Of a DNA stretch of 64,000 nucleotides, positions 46,535 to 59,280 are shown piece by piece. Location: the NCBI GenBank assembly GCA_015847255.1, contig JADLZK010001142.1:1-64000 (forward strand). Reading direction: 5' to 3'. Within the stretch, counting starts at the first letter, position 1. Each line of letters begins with the position of its first letter. Below the pieces are notes generated by a model. The model was not told the DNA's origin, did no database searches, and worked only from the letters and a program-made list of their open reading frames with translations. A program made the translations under genes and the position numbers. Origin of the DNA: Hyparrhenia diplandra. Taxonomy: Eukaryota; Streptophyta; Magnoliopsida; Poales; Poaceae.

Positions 46535-49281
46535 TTAAGAAAATCTCGTCCCAAGATTTGTCGGTACTAACCATTCGTTAGAAAATACAGGATAGACCTC
46601 TCGTAGATACTCTTCTATTTCCCACGTAGCATGCTTCTCTCCATGATTACTCCATAGAATCTTGTACAGCTTCACTGTCTTGTTACGAGTTGTTCTTTCT
46701 TTAGTATCCAATATTCGAATTGGCCTCTCAAAGTAGGTTAGGTCGGTATCCACTTCAGCATTTCTGATTGGAATCTGTTCTTCGGGCACTCTCAACCACT
46801 TCTTCAACTGGGATACATGAACGATATTGAAGACTGATCTCAGCTCTTGAGGTAATTGTAGTTGATAAGCAACTTTTCCCTTTCTTGCAACAATACGAAA
46901 AGGACCTACAAATCTAGGTGCTAATTTTCTTTTAACTCTAAGGCGTTGCACTCTCTTCATTGGTGACACCTTAAGATACACAAAATCACAAACTCTAAAT
47001 TCCAAAAGTTTCTCTCGCTTGTCAGCATAGCTTTTCTGACGTGATTGAGGTGCGGCTATATGTCTTTGCACTGTCCTAACCTTCTGTTCTGCTTCATCAA
47101 TGAAGTCGATGCCGAAGTAGGTTCTATCTCCTGTTTCAACCCAATTCCGAGGTGTTCTACACTTTCTACCATACAAAGCTTCAAACGGAGCCATCTTGAT
47201 GCTTGCTTGATAACTGTTGTTGTAGGAGAACTCTGCAAATGGTAACCATTTATCCCATGGGCCTTTAGCAGATAAAACACATGCTCTTATTATGTCTTCC
47301 AAAATCAGATTTACTTGTTCGGTTTGTCCCATTGTTCTCGGTTGATAGGCGAACCACGAAGTAACTTTGTGTTTAAGGCTTTTTTTTGTAAGCACTCCCA
47401 AAAGCTATCGGTCCATTTAGATCCTCGTCGAGACACTATGCTCTTGGGTACTCCATGCAACGAACAATCGAGAAACGTAGATCTACGCATCTTGATGTGG
47501 CTCATATCTAGAGTTCATAGGAATGAAGTGTGCTACATTGGTTAGTCTATCCACAATTACCCAAATTGCATCAAATCCTTGCGGGTGCGTGGAAGTCCAA
47601 CAATGAGATTCATAGTGATGTTATCCCATTTCAATCGAGGCGGGCAATGGTTGTAGCAATCCAGCGAGGTTTCATGTGAATGGCCTTGACTCTACAACAA
47701 TTGTCGCACTTGGCTACATGAGCAGCAATCTCTTTCCTCATCTTGGTCCACCAAAAGCGTGATTTCAAACCTTTGTACATCTTGTTGCTACTTGAATGGT
47801 TTGATAAGGTAGAAGAATGTGCTTCTATCAAAATTTGATCTCTAAGTTCCTTATCCTTAGGTACAACTAAGCGGTTGTCATACCATAAAACCTCATTCTC
47901 ATCCATTCTGAAGTGTTTACTTGGTTTACGCTTTGAGTTTTACGCTTGATAAAAGAAATGCCTTTATCATTTTTACGTCCTCACGATTACCCTCTCCTCC
48001 GGAGAATTTTGCACTTGTATGTGATGCAAGACTTTGGGGGTGCATTAAGTTAAACTTCTCTTCTAACAATGGTTGTTCAATAGTACAATGTGCCTTCCGG
48101 CTCAAGGCGTTTTGCAATGACATTCGCCTTGCACGGATGGTTATGTACCTCAAATTGTAATCCTTGATTAACTCCAACCATCTTCTTTGTCTCAGGTTCA
48201 GCTGATCTTGGGTGAAGATATATTTGGACTCTTATCATCCGTGTAAATATGGCACACATTTCCAAGCAAATAGTGACGCCAAATCTTGAGGGCATGCACT
48301 ACTCTTTTGCTAACTCCAAATCATGTGTTTGGTAATTCACTTCGTGTTTTTTGCGTAATTGTCGTGATGCATAAGCAATCACTCTTCCTTCTTGCATGAG
48401 TACACAACCTAGGCCTGTACCACATGCATCGCAAAACACGTCAAACGGCTTCTCTATATCCGGCTGTGCAAGCACTAGAGCGGTTGTTAACAACTCTCGT
48501 AATGTAAAAAAGCTGTCTCACACTCCTGTGTCCACACAAACTTCTCATCTTTCTGCAATAACCTTGTCATTGGTTTGGCGATCTTAGAAAAGTCAGGTAT
48601 GAATCGACGATAATACCGGCTAAACCAAGAAAACTCACGAATCTACATGAATGAGCAGGTCGGCGCCTTCAATCCATGACTTCTTGAACTTTGCTTGGAT
48701 CAACTGAAATTCCATCTTCTGATAGTACATGTCCAAGAAATTGAACCTTCTTTAGCCAAAACTCACATTTGCTAAACTTAGCATAAAGCTTGTGTTCTCT
48801 CGAGCCTAGCTAACACTATTCTAAGATCTTTTTGCATGGTCTTCTTCATTTTACGAATATACCAAAATATCATCAATAAACACAACCACGAATTTGTCTA
48901 ACTTTCGGGCATGAATACCGAATTCATTAGGCACATAAAATGGCGAGGAGCATTTGTCAAGCCAAAGGACATGACAAGATACTCATACAACCCATATTTG
49001 GTGAGAAAGTAGTCTTCGGGATATCTTGTGGTCTCGATCTTGATTTGATGATAGCCCGAGCGAAGATCGATCTTGAGAAAACCTTAGCCTTGGACAAGCT
49101 GATCAAAGAGAATGTCAATGCGTGGCAAAGGATACTTGTTCTTTGTCACCGCATTGAGTGATCGGTAATCCACACACATTCTCAAAGATTGGTCCTTCTT
49201 TTTCACAAAAGAGCAAGACATCCCCATGGTGATGAGCTTGGTCTAATCAAACCTTTTCTAGCAACTCTTGAATTCGAACCT
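46535..49281 (-). pseudogene. RT, RNase H, integrase and chromodomain, G right unit
   Basis: It aligns with 33061-35799 of the left unit but is split into many short frames. RT and RNase H (49281-47906) are heavily frameshifted. The integrase C-terminal half is open from 47401 to 46535 and ends in a readable chromodomain (RPIRILDTKERTTRNKTVKL, then ILWSNHGEKHATWEIEEYLR). The integrase Asp-to-Asn change (ITMNLIVGLP) and the six-A frameshift are shared with the left unit. Most other breaks fall at CAG/CTG sites that are intact in the left unit, so the true sequence may be much more open. Confidence 0.85.
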
Positions 49282-49284
49282 TCA

Positions 49285-50172
49285 CACTAGTACCTAAAAG
49301 CTTTTTTGTGGCGGGCAAAAAACTTACGTGGCGGGCATGGCGCCCGCCGCTAACGCAAGGTCACGTAAAAATGGAGGAAGCACCGTGGCGGGCAGCTTGT
49401 GCCCGTCACGGTTAATAAAAATAAAATAAAACCCCAAACCCGAGCCCGCTGACCCGGATCCCGGCCTCTTCATCCCATCGCCGCGGCCGGGCCCGGCCGC
49501 CGGATCCCGCCGCTGCGTCGTATCCGGATCGGCCGCCGGCCGCCGGTGGAGGGGGAGACGGCCCGCCGCGCCGGTGGTGAGGAGGGCGCCGCCGCGCCGC
49601 ACGATGGTGAGGAGGAGCGCCGCCGCGATGGTGAGGAGGAGCGCGCGCGCGTGCGATGGTGAGGGAGGAGCGCGCCGCGCCCGCGCCAGTGGTGAGGAGG
49701 ATCCACGCGCCGGCCGCGCGGGTGGTGAGGAGGATCCACGCCCGCGGCCGCCCGGTGGAGGAGGAGGAGGAGCCGCGGCGGTGGAGGAAGAGTGGGGAAG
49801 GGAGAGGGAGGGAGAGGAAGCGGGAGGAGAGGAGTCACGGCGCGCCGGTGGAGGGAGAGGCCGTGGGTGGGGGAGCGGCGAGTGGTGGATCAGTGAGGGA
49901 GGGGGTGGGTGGTGGTGTGCCAAACCCTAACTTCACTATATATATGGCGCTGGATATCGGGCCATATTCGGGGGCTGTTGGGCCTCTCTATTTTTGCGTG
50001 GCGGGCGCGTTAAGGTGCCCGCCATGCAAAATCAATTTACCGTGGCGGGCAAAAGACGCCTGTCACGGAAAATAAAACTGGCACGTGGCGGGACATTTTT
50101 TGTGGCGGGCAAAAAAACGCCCGCCACGGAAAAGATTTTCCGGTGTCTCGCAAAATCGTTTCGTTACTAGTG
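49285..50172. mobile_element. Non-autonomous CACTA transposon, copy in G right unit
   Basis: Same position, termini (CACTAGTACC to TACTAGTG) and subterminal repeats as 35803-36657, with perfect TCA duplication (49282-49284, 50173-50175). It is 888 bp. The GC-rich core differs from the left copy by many small indels. Confidence 0.9.
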
Positions 50173-50175
50173 TCA

Positions 50176-51780
50176 ACTCGGCCAATTCATGGTGCGGCAT
50201 TCTATATGGTCTTCTAGATATTGGTGCTTTTCGGGTAGAAGCTCAATTGCAAACTCTACATCTCTATCCGGTGGTAAACCCGGTAAGTCTTACGGAAAGA
50301 CATCTAGGAACTCACATACCACTGGTATATCCGAGATTCTTGTAACTTGTAGAGCAAGCGGAGACACGATTCAGATTAGGTGTTTTGGGAAGAATTATCC
50401 GGTGTTCTTTTTCCATCACGGGGATCTTTCAAAAGAAATACCCTACTCGGGGTGTCTATAATTACTCCCCATGTCTTCATCCAGTTCATTCCCAAAATGA
50501 CATCCAAACTCAACCCAGGTAACACTATTAGGGAGGTGACAATCTCTAAATCCCCAACTTTAATTTGTACATTTCTAACAACCTTACGGGTAAGTTGATC
50601 AGCTCCTTCTGAGCTAATACGATAACCATAACCCAAATCTGATATCTGCTCATTATGTTCTTGGGCAAAAGCTTTCGCTCATGAAAGAATGAGGCGATCG
50701 AGAGTCAAACAATACAACAGCATTGTGATTGTTGACTAGGCAAGTACCGGTGATTCTGATTCTCATACGGACTTTCTTCAATATTGGTGGAGTGAATCTG
50801 TCCAATCCTCTGCCTATAGGGTTGGTTACTCTTGGGTTGTGGGCAAAACCTGGAAAAATGTCCTGGCGTCCCACAATTATAGCACTTGTTGCGAGTAGAA
50901 GCACTATCAATACCATCTGTCTTTGTTCCCGGTAGGGGTAACATGAGCCTTTCTGGCGAGGATTCTCACACCGTGGCTCTTCTTGCAAGTGGGGCATCCG
51001 GTTGGTGGTAGCTTGAATGACTAATGAGTAGAACCTTGTTCGACTCGAAATTTGGACTCACTTGGCCTCTTCTTGGTTTTGGTAGCAGCATATGCGTTGT
51101 TACTCTCCTCTTGTAACAAGCGATCACCGACGAACTCATTGAAACTTTTTTCGAATGGGGCTCCAATAGTCTTACGCATCTTGGGATTAAGCCCTCTTAC
51201 GAAGCTTGCTATTTTCTTCTCTTTAGTGTCCACCATATGTGGTGCATATCCGGACAAGCGATTGAAATCTTTGAGGTACTCATTGATGGTCTTGTCATCT
51301 TGATTGAGCTTGATAAATTCACCCAGCTTCATAGCAATCACACTAGGATGAATATAAGCATCACGGGAAAGCTGCCGTGAACATATCGAGGTAATAGAAG
51401 TATTAGTTTGGGTAGGTGGCACGATGATTTCTCCACCAAATTCTGCGGGTCCTTCAAGCAAATGAGCGGCATATTCAGACCTTACGCACCGGTCAAATCC
51501 AACAACCTAAATTTTTCCTCAACCGAGCTCATCCATTCTTCCGCCGGTTGGTTCACTAGACCGTGTGAACTTAGGTGGATTAGTGGTCTTAAATTCCTTG
51601 TATGAATGGAGCCTATCTTACGCATTATTGTTTCGATTTCCTACTCCACCGTGCGTGCGTGTTGTTGCGAAATGTTGCGCAACTCACCCGACACACTCGT
51701 CAAAAGAACGGTTCGAGTTGGTGAGGAGGTGGTGGTGGCGGTTGGTTGCTCCCTCCAAAGACTGAGCATGTTTTAACCAT
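50176..51780 (-). pseudogene. gag, protease and RT start, G right unit
   Basis: It aligns with 36661-38266. Recognisable pieces are DAYIHPSVIAMKLGEFIKLN and NRLSGYAPHMVDTKEKKIAS (51461-51021), the zinc knuckle CYNCGTPGHFSRFC (50944-50705) and LPGLSLDVILGMNWMKTWG (50636-50376). Frames change at least five times where the left unit is open. Breaks coincide with rewritten CAG/CTG triplets. Confidence 0.85.
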
Positions 51781-53084
51781 ATGCATAATCCAACCAATAA
51801 AAATTCTCGGATGATGTTGACATAGTGTAAATGCATCGAATTTAATGTTACGCAGAATTTATTGCGATAGTAAATTCATTCAACAAATACTGGTAACCAT
51901 AATTCCAATGGCATCACACCCATCATCGCAATAATTATGGTCGATACGGATTATGTATCAAATCAACTTCTCCATCCAATGTACGCATAATCCAAGGTTC
52001 GATATAGTCACCATGACCATGATATCGAATTTGCGCACATTGCTTCACCAAATGGAACTCTTCCATTAAACTCATCAAGGGCTCAATTAAATCCGTAGTC
52101 CGATTACTTCAAGGTCTTCCGTCTCGATAGCCTTTTGATAAAACAGGATCACTAGGGATAGGGGTAGGTAGGTGGCAAGCGAGGATAAGATTTTTCTTCC
52201 TACGATAGGGTATACCGGTTAAATACTAGCGTAATCTAAAGAGAAGGTGGCAACTACTGAAACTTCTAGGAGATTGGAGACACTTTGTGTCCATCATTTC
52301 TTGTCGTTGTCTTCTCCATCTTAATCTTCTTTTCTACATCCGGCGAGTAGGAAGGGTGATGATTATGATAGAGTTGATAGGAATCCGCTCTCACGGAAGA
52401 TCCGGCAAGAACAAGGGTCCATTCTAGGAAAATAGGAAGTGGCCGTTTCTAGCAAAGCCTTGATTGTTCCAACATTCAACTTTCTCGGGGTATGGACTGC
52501 AGCATTGTTGACAACTTTTCGGTGACGATTCATACTCGGTGATAATCCAACTTCTCCAAATAGAACTATAAGGTAGGGTAGGGATGGAAAGGCTAATTCT
52601 AGTGAGATCCGAATTTTGCTTAAGGTGCGGTGATCTATGGTTTGGGGTCTCTACATTGTGCATGCGCTTAAACACTTACAGTACCATGGGTATGCGAAAC
52701 AACTTGTCTTCACCGGTATTCCGTCTGTCTTGTATGCGGGAGCCATTGGTAATAGGATTTGGAAGATTGTGTGAGATTGAGAAGCGAGATGGGTCAACTT
52801 TAACAAATAGGGACAAGTACTCACTAAGGGGGAGAGACGGGGAATAAGGGTAAGAAAAGAAATACTTTTATTTCATTTTATTGGTGCAGATGCATGAATG
52901 ACATGATGCATGACCGTATCTTACGTCCTCACGAGAATAGGAAAGATAAGATACTACTACGTTATAAATGGTGGCACATCTATCGTTCTCTCCAAAGAAA
53001 ATAAATCGTGTCTAGCCGGTCTACACGATTTTTGCGGGGGTTAGTGTACCGCAATTTCATTTCAGCCCCCACAATATATTTATG
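51781..53084 (-). other. Leader of G, right unit, between solo LTR and gag
   Basis: Copy of 38267-39557. No coding supportable. Confidence 0.7.
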
Positions 53085-53089
53085 CAATG

Positions 53090-54877
53090 TGTTGATATTT
53101 CTTACGATCCCAATTAGGAAGGCGAAAAGAAATATATATGGGATATCTATCTAATCATGTTAGCTTGGATATGGGATTAACCTCATGATCCAACAAAGCG
53201 GAGTTAGGCGGTGTTAGTAGTGGGGTGTAAACTTAGCATCATTATCCATAGTGGAGTTAATCTCACGGGATATGTACTCAAGGTATACCACTCATTTCTA
53301 AGCATTACCTACGTACTAGTCTGTCACCCTAGCAATAACGCTCAAAGAAATGCGAGGCATGGTATTTGTTGATAGGCCTTGATAAAAGAATGAACATGAT
53401 ATCTGCAAGCGCACAGATAGAAATACCAATTATAGCACTTCACCGGGAGTAATCCAGGTATCGTATTTATATTTTACCACAGGGAAGGGAGTCTATGGAA
53501 AGTAGAGAGAAAAGGATATCTAATGATTTATATTGTGATTTATTTATGAGATCCACTTACAGTTGTACAATGCAGAGTAGCCATATGCATCTAACATTAC
53601 TCAACAGGATAAGTCACAGGATAAAGATAAATATATAAATGATAAATACCCAAGTCTAAGATCATCATATGCCACTAGTGTCATACGAGCTATTAACATG
53701 TTATAGAAAGAATAGAATGAATATTCCTAAGATACTCCTAATCATATATGTCAAATGAATACTATAATTAGTGCAATACATCTAGCTATCATGGCAAGGT
53801 TGGATTACTTCTACACATGGCAAGCATTACCAATAACAACCAAGGCGAAACTTGATCATTACCGTAATAATAAACTTCGACTAGTCCTACATTAGGAGGG
53901 TGGATTCCAAAGGACTCAACAGATTTGTCACTCCCGCGATCTACCACACGGCCCGGAATGTAGGGTGCAATTGCGATAAACGTTGTATAAACACCACATT
54001 TACACATTGCTTATCACCCACATAGTGATCATCTATATGGATGCTATACAATTCCATGCATAAAATATAAAGCAATCTTACTAAACTAAACATATAATCA
54101 TAGCAAGCATAAACACATATCAATAAGAATATAATAATTATAAAGATCAAAGCCATAACAATTGTATTCTAAATATAATAGTACTTACGGATCAAATACA
54201 AGAGAGAAGTCTCAAGAACGATGATCCTTGCTACTTCTTGACTATCGGGGAACTTAAGATGAACTTGATCTTCAACTAGAACTAGCTAGATAGCTAACTA
54301 CTTCTAGTATGAAATAGGGCTTAGGTCTAGACTTGCATTTGGACTTGATGGGTATGAGTTGATAATGAATATGATAATGAAATTGTTATCACCACGGGGT
54401 CATTTGGTCTTCTTATATAGTACTTGGCGATGAACGTGAACCCTTGGATCAAACCGACCTTCAACAACGGTGTAGATACAACCTCAAAGTCGGTAGTAAA
54501 CCGACCTAGAAAGGAGAGGTCGACAGGTGGGACCCACCGGGCGGCCGGCCTAAATGGGCTTTGGCGGCCGCCGTGGTCCCTGTCTCCCCTTGGCCTCACG
54601 GTTCTTTTCGGTGTTCTCACGGTATCTTCTAGAATGTTTTAGTCCACTTTTCGGGTTGAGTTACTTCACGGTCAAGTCTTGTCATCATATGTCTTGTATA
54701 TTCCAGAACTTTCTCCATTCTTCTCGGCATTTATCTATCAAGTCCCTGGAAAGTCACAGAATACCAAAGCTCGTGGAATTATGTTAGTTAGACCCCTAGA
54801 CTTATGTTTGGTCTTTAACTTGAGCCCTTATTTCATGTTAATTGACTTATAATATTATGCTATAACAGGTGTCAACA
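53090..54877 (-). mobile_element. Solo LTR of the C family in G right unit
   Basis: Same insertion as 39563-41343, with TSD CAATG (53085-53089, 54878-54882). 1,788 bp, the same length as the element C 3' LTR. Confidence 0.93.
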
Positions 54878-54882
54878 CAATG

Positions 54883-55432
54883 CATGAATTTAAATTGCAT
54901 ATACCGCTTCGTCGGGTCCACCCGACGACATCGCATACCTTGCGGAAAAACACATTTTACGCCCCGGCACACCCTGTGTACCCATACACAAGTCTCTGGG
55001 GGCACTACCCGACCATGGAGCTCTCAAAACATTTTATTTTTTACCCCTAGACCGGCGGTTGTCCGATCATGCTCTCACAACTCACATCTTACCTTGAGTG
55101 TAGAGGCATTGAACATCATTTACAGGGCATAGAGGTATTTCGATCCATACATGACTACTCAAGTGAGTAGCCCCGTACCTACCTTTTGGACGCACGGCAA
55201 CCAAGCACCAACAACAAAATATGATGCATAAACCCATCCCAAGTTAGTAAAGCCACCGACTGTCCTTAATTGGGCATAAGGGTATGACCATGGCACTATT
55301 AATTTTGCAAATCTTTTTTACTCACACCACCGAAAAGATTTTGTTTCGCAAAAATTTTCACAAAAGATTAGTGGTTCATTTTAATTTTAATACCGGATCG
55401 GATTGTTAAGTACTGAACTAAGCTCGATGCGG
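54883..55432 (-). other. 5' leader and degraded primer site of G, right unit
   Basis: Copy of 41349-41899. The primer site region reads AAGCTCGATGCGGTGTGG where the left unit has AAGCTCTGATGCCAGCTGTG, again altered at CTG and CAG. Confidence 0.65.
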
Positions 55433-58400
55433 TGTGGTGAGAGCCGACCAATTTATAAGAAATCAAGTATAATTCACAATTACGAGAAGCAATCGCGTGA
55501 TCTACACTTGAGTCCATATAAACCCGGTATTCCGGAAATCTCGAGTGATTTCAAACTCATCAACAATACAACCAAGATCATTGAGCTCGGTAGTTCCAAT
55601 CCGCGGTATCTTAAACCAAATTTGAATATATTATAATCGAGTGCGATGTACACATTTATTTCAAAAGTAAAGTTCAGAGTGCGGAAGCAATAGCTTTCGA
55701 AAATACAGCGGAAATCAAAATAAATTAGATAGTGCCAACATAGTGTCACCCCCGTAGTAGCAAGAGACAGGGGAAATATGGAGACTGCCATGCCCTAGGC
55801 ATTACTCGTCAACCACAAGCACATCACAACAAGGCAAGAATCATGCTAGGCGGATCACCCGCAAATGGTGGGAGTTAACCCATGAGTACTCAATTGTACT
55901 CAAGCCAAGACTTACCCGTCTTAAACCAGAAAATAAGGAAAATTAAAGACTCAAGGATTATGCTTGGCTTTATCCGGAGCTAGTGACTCACATTTAATTT
56001 CATAACATAAGGTTGATTAGTGCGCCTACACATACTACTCAGGTTCTTCCAAGTTTAAAAGGTTATTATTACATACATAACCATAAATCCTGTATAGACA
56101 AGATTAAAACATATGCTCAGCGATATATAAATAACAGTATAAGTAACTTGATCAATATTTTAAACATCAGCAGCATGAATATAGTAACCATTATTGTAAT
56201 ATTAAACTACGATGCGAGAGACGGATGGGTTCTCACCGTCCGGGAGAGATGGCGATTCGAATCGATTGCAAACCCGGTGGCGAAAACCTGTCATACACTA
56301 GGTCTACTTGTCTGGGCAGACCTAATCACTTCCAAGATGTTAGGGGATGTAAAGTCCGGGACGTGTCGGCAACCCCCTCCTCTCGAGCCACCAAGTGAGC
56401 GGGCACGAAAAACGACGTTTTGTGCGCCTCTGCTTGCGCCCGATCAAACCCAACCGACCATGCCTAGGAGGGACGTTAAGCATACAAGTACCGGCCCCTA
56501 ACATTCCCACAAGCTTCGTGGCTCACGACCCAGCGGAGCCTACTATATGAAGCAGTGCGTTCAACTTCCGACCGAGGCTTCCGACAAAGGGTAAAGTCCC
56601 TTAGCCGTCGGATGGAAGACCACAATATCCATCCGATCTCACATGTTTTATTATTCAGGTTCTCAGCGGCGGCTTGTTAGTCACCCATGTGACTAACCAC
56701 AAACATCCCTCGGTGACCGAAAATCGCGTCTACTACAATCATTATAACTAAGCATTTATTTAACCTAGACTCCTAAATAGGATAGGCAACAACTTCAGCA
56801 AGGATATTCATTGCATCAACGGTTTCAACCACTTCCTATACTTAATGCGGCATTCATAAAAGGACTCAACAAGTTAATTTAGAAAGCATAGGGAAGTTCA
56901 GCATGCACGGGGCTTGCCTTCGAAAAAGTAGTAGGAAGAAGTTAGAGTCCTCACGGAAGCTGGAGTCACGGTCCCCCTTCTCTGTGGGGTCTTTTGGCTA
57001 CACTCCGAGATGGTGAAGGTTGACCTCCGGCTCCTTAATCTTCTCCCGAACTAACTCCTCCGATCCCGATATGCATGCATATGCGAGACCGATTAATACC
57101 AATGCACGTAAACATGCTTGTATATAAATAAAGTAAAATGGGGATGAATGCATTATGATGTATGATACTAGTAAGTGGATCTCTCTCCGCAAACACACAA
57201 TTATAACTACACAAGCAACCCTAAAAATCTACATCAAGCAAACACCCTATTTCACTAAATGTGGAAAAATGGCTACAAGACATGTTGTTACTAAAATAGT
57301 CACTGCAGGGGAGTTCTATAACTCCAAATTCAGCAAACAAATACTCTATGGAAAGCTAACAAAATTTCCTACAAAACATGCACACTATAAATCATATAAA
57401 TGCTAGGAATAAAAATCTGCCAAACTACCAAGCTTATCCAACCAAGCATACCAACAGGTCCTATCCATGCTAGGAACAACTAATAAAATTATCAACTCAC
57501 AATACTCTACTATAAACATACATTTCTAGGCTAATTTCCTTGCAACATAAATATGATAAATCTACAAACACCTTAGAAAAATCTACAAAAAATTACCAGA
57601 GCATCCTACTGGTCTAACATGCCTACCATGAAAATTTCAGGGCAAACTCATGCACATATTGTTCTACACAAAAATAACAAGCCAACAACACAACTAGGCA
57701 TGAAAATACTTTGTACTATGGAAAGTGTCAGACAACAGATTTCTGAGTATGACAGGCTACTAAAACCTATCAAAACCAAGCATACCAATTATCACACCCA
57801 AAACCCTAGTAATTATTTTTCTATGAATTTCCTAAGAAGGCATGGTAAACAGCACATAAATCAAAAATCACATTTCTTCAACAGAACATAGCATGTATGA
57901 TATTTTTCCTATACTATACACCCAAAAACATGAACATTTTGTACAGGCACCACTATTTTATCATGCACCAAAAATTAGATATGCATTTCTCTCTTTACAT
58001 GGCAATTAAAGCAATAAACCTAGATAAATATAAAAACTACCAGAAAATGCCAACTCATATTTTTCTACTGTATATCTACTCACAAGGATCACAACAAAAT
58101 TTGTCCCATGCAATTTCGAGCTAAAACGAGTGAGATATGGATTTTACAATGCAGGCAGATCATTCGGAAAATAAAAGCGAAAAGAAAAAGCTGGCCGACA
58201 AAGGGGCCAGCGTGTCATAGACACAAAAAGGGAGGGGCGCTGCTCGGCGGATCTTCGCCGGCGTTCATCCTCTGGCGAAACCAAGCATACCTATGGACTC
58301 ACGGGGGGACGAGATCTATTGATCTAGACCCTTTTCCCAAGCTTTGGAGGGTTCTAACGGAGGCGGTGGCATGCGACGGCGAGGGCGGCGATGGGCGGCG

Positions 58401-58472
58401 CGGATGGCGGCGGGCTCATGGTTTCGGCGAGGAGGTGACCAACGGGCGCATGGGTGAGCTTTAGGGTGCCAA
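55433..58472 (-). repeat. Right LTR of G, interrupted
   Basis: It aligns with the first 3.2 kb of the middle LTR, lacking about 220 bp (equivalent to about 43749-43968, with ACAT microhomology at the junction near 57380). Similarity stops at 58472 in the middle of the GC-rich segment, where element H begins, so the remaining roughly 1.5 kb may lie beyond the window. Confidence 0.9.
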
Positions 58473-59270
58473 TGATGAGGACATCACCACGCTGGACACG
58501 CCTACGCCACGGTCTTTCCCAAGTTGCAATTCATCTCCAACTCAGCTACCACATCACCCTCGGATTCAGCATACACGTCGTCAATGTTTCGGTCGTAACT
58601 CCCTCATACGATATCGAAACGGGGCGATCTTGGACTCTATGGAAGGGGACGACGATGCCGTCGTTGTGGATCTGGTCCCAGCTCTAGATGGCCCGTGGAT
58701 CATTCTGTGTGACCACGGCAAGGTGCTGCGTCACCTGTTTTGGGCCAATTTGGTCATGTATCGTGTCGGGCCTTAAGCCCAAGTTGTGGACGCCCAACCC
58801 CTGGCCGCCCTCAACCCTAGGTCGCGTCTTAGACTATAAACACAGCCGCCACCGCCGCTAGTCACTCGGGTTTTGTTTAGTTTGAGTTTTCCTTCGAGAA
58901 ACTTGATTGATTCATTGTAACCGTGAAGATTATTCCGCTTACAGTAATCCGGGGCCCTGTTCTTGTTCTCCACACCTATGGCGATTAGTCCTTTTGTGAT
59001 CCGAACTTGAACACCATCATCTCAATTGTCAATCATATTTGCAATATTGATTGCGTTCTTAATCGTTCTTGCTTGTGTTCTCGATTATTTGGCGGGGAAA
59101 GCCTTCTTGGCGAGGTCAATCAAGTCGTGCTTGGTTGATAACCATTGGAGCGATGGTGTAGCGAGTTGCGGGGTCGAGTTTGTGTTGATTCAAAGCCGGA
59201 CCGTCAACGTCGAGTTCTCCACCAATCGATTTACCACGTACATCACGGAAGATCGGGCCGGACCCTATCG
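58473..59270 (+). repeat. Probable 5' LTR of element H
   Basis: It starts TGATGAGG and ends just before GTTGGTATCA. A TATAAA box in GACTATAAACACAGCC (58835-58840) is followed by a leader-like TTGATTGATTCATTGTAACC stretch. The end reads CCTATCGG, possibly CCTATCAG with the CAG-type error seen elsewhere. Confidence 0.6.
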
Positions 59271-59271
59271 G

Positions 59272-59280
59272 TTGGTATCA
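59272..59280 (+). other. Primer-binding site of element H (Met type)
   Basis: TTGGTATCA immediately after the LTR, matching the start of the initiator-Met complement. Confidence 0.6.

Larger units (their letters stand above)
29626..58472 (-). mobile_element. Element G: Tekay/Del-type chromovirus in tandem-dimer arrangement
   Basis: Three LTRs (29626-33048, 41900-46523, 55433-58472) separate two internal regions in the same orientation. LTRs end TGTAACACCC/GTCACA in element sense. The primer site is initiator-Met type. The polyprotein order is gag, protease, RT, RNase H, integrase, chromodomain on the minus strand. LTRs over 4 kb fit the Tekay/Del clade. Both units share a CACTA insertion and a solo LTR at identical sites. 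The right LTR is cut at 58472 by element H. Confidence 0.9.
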
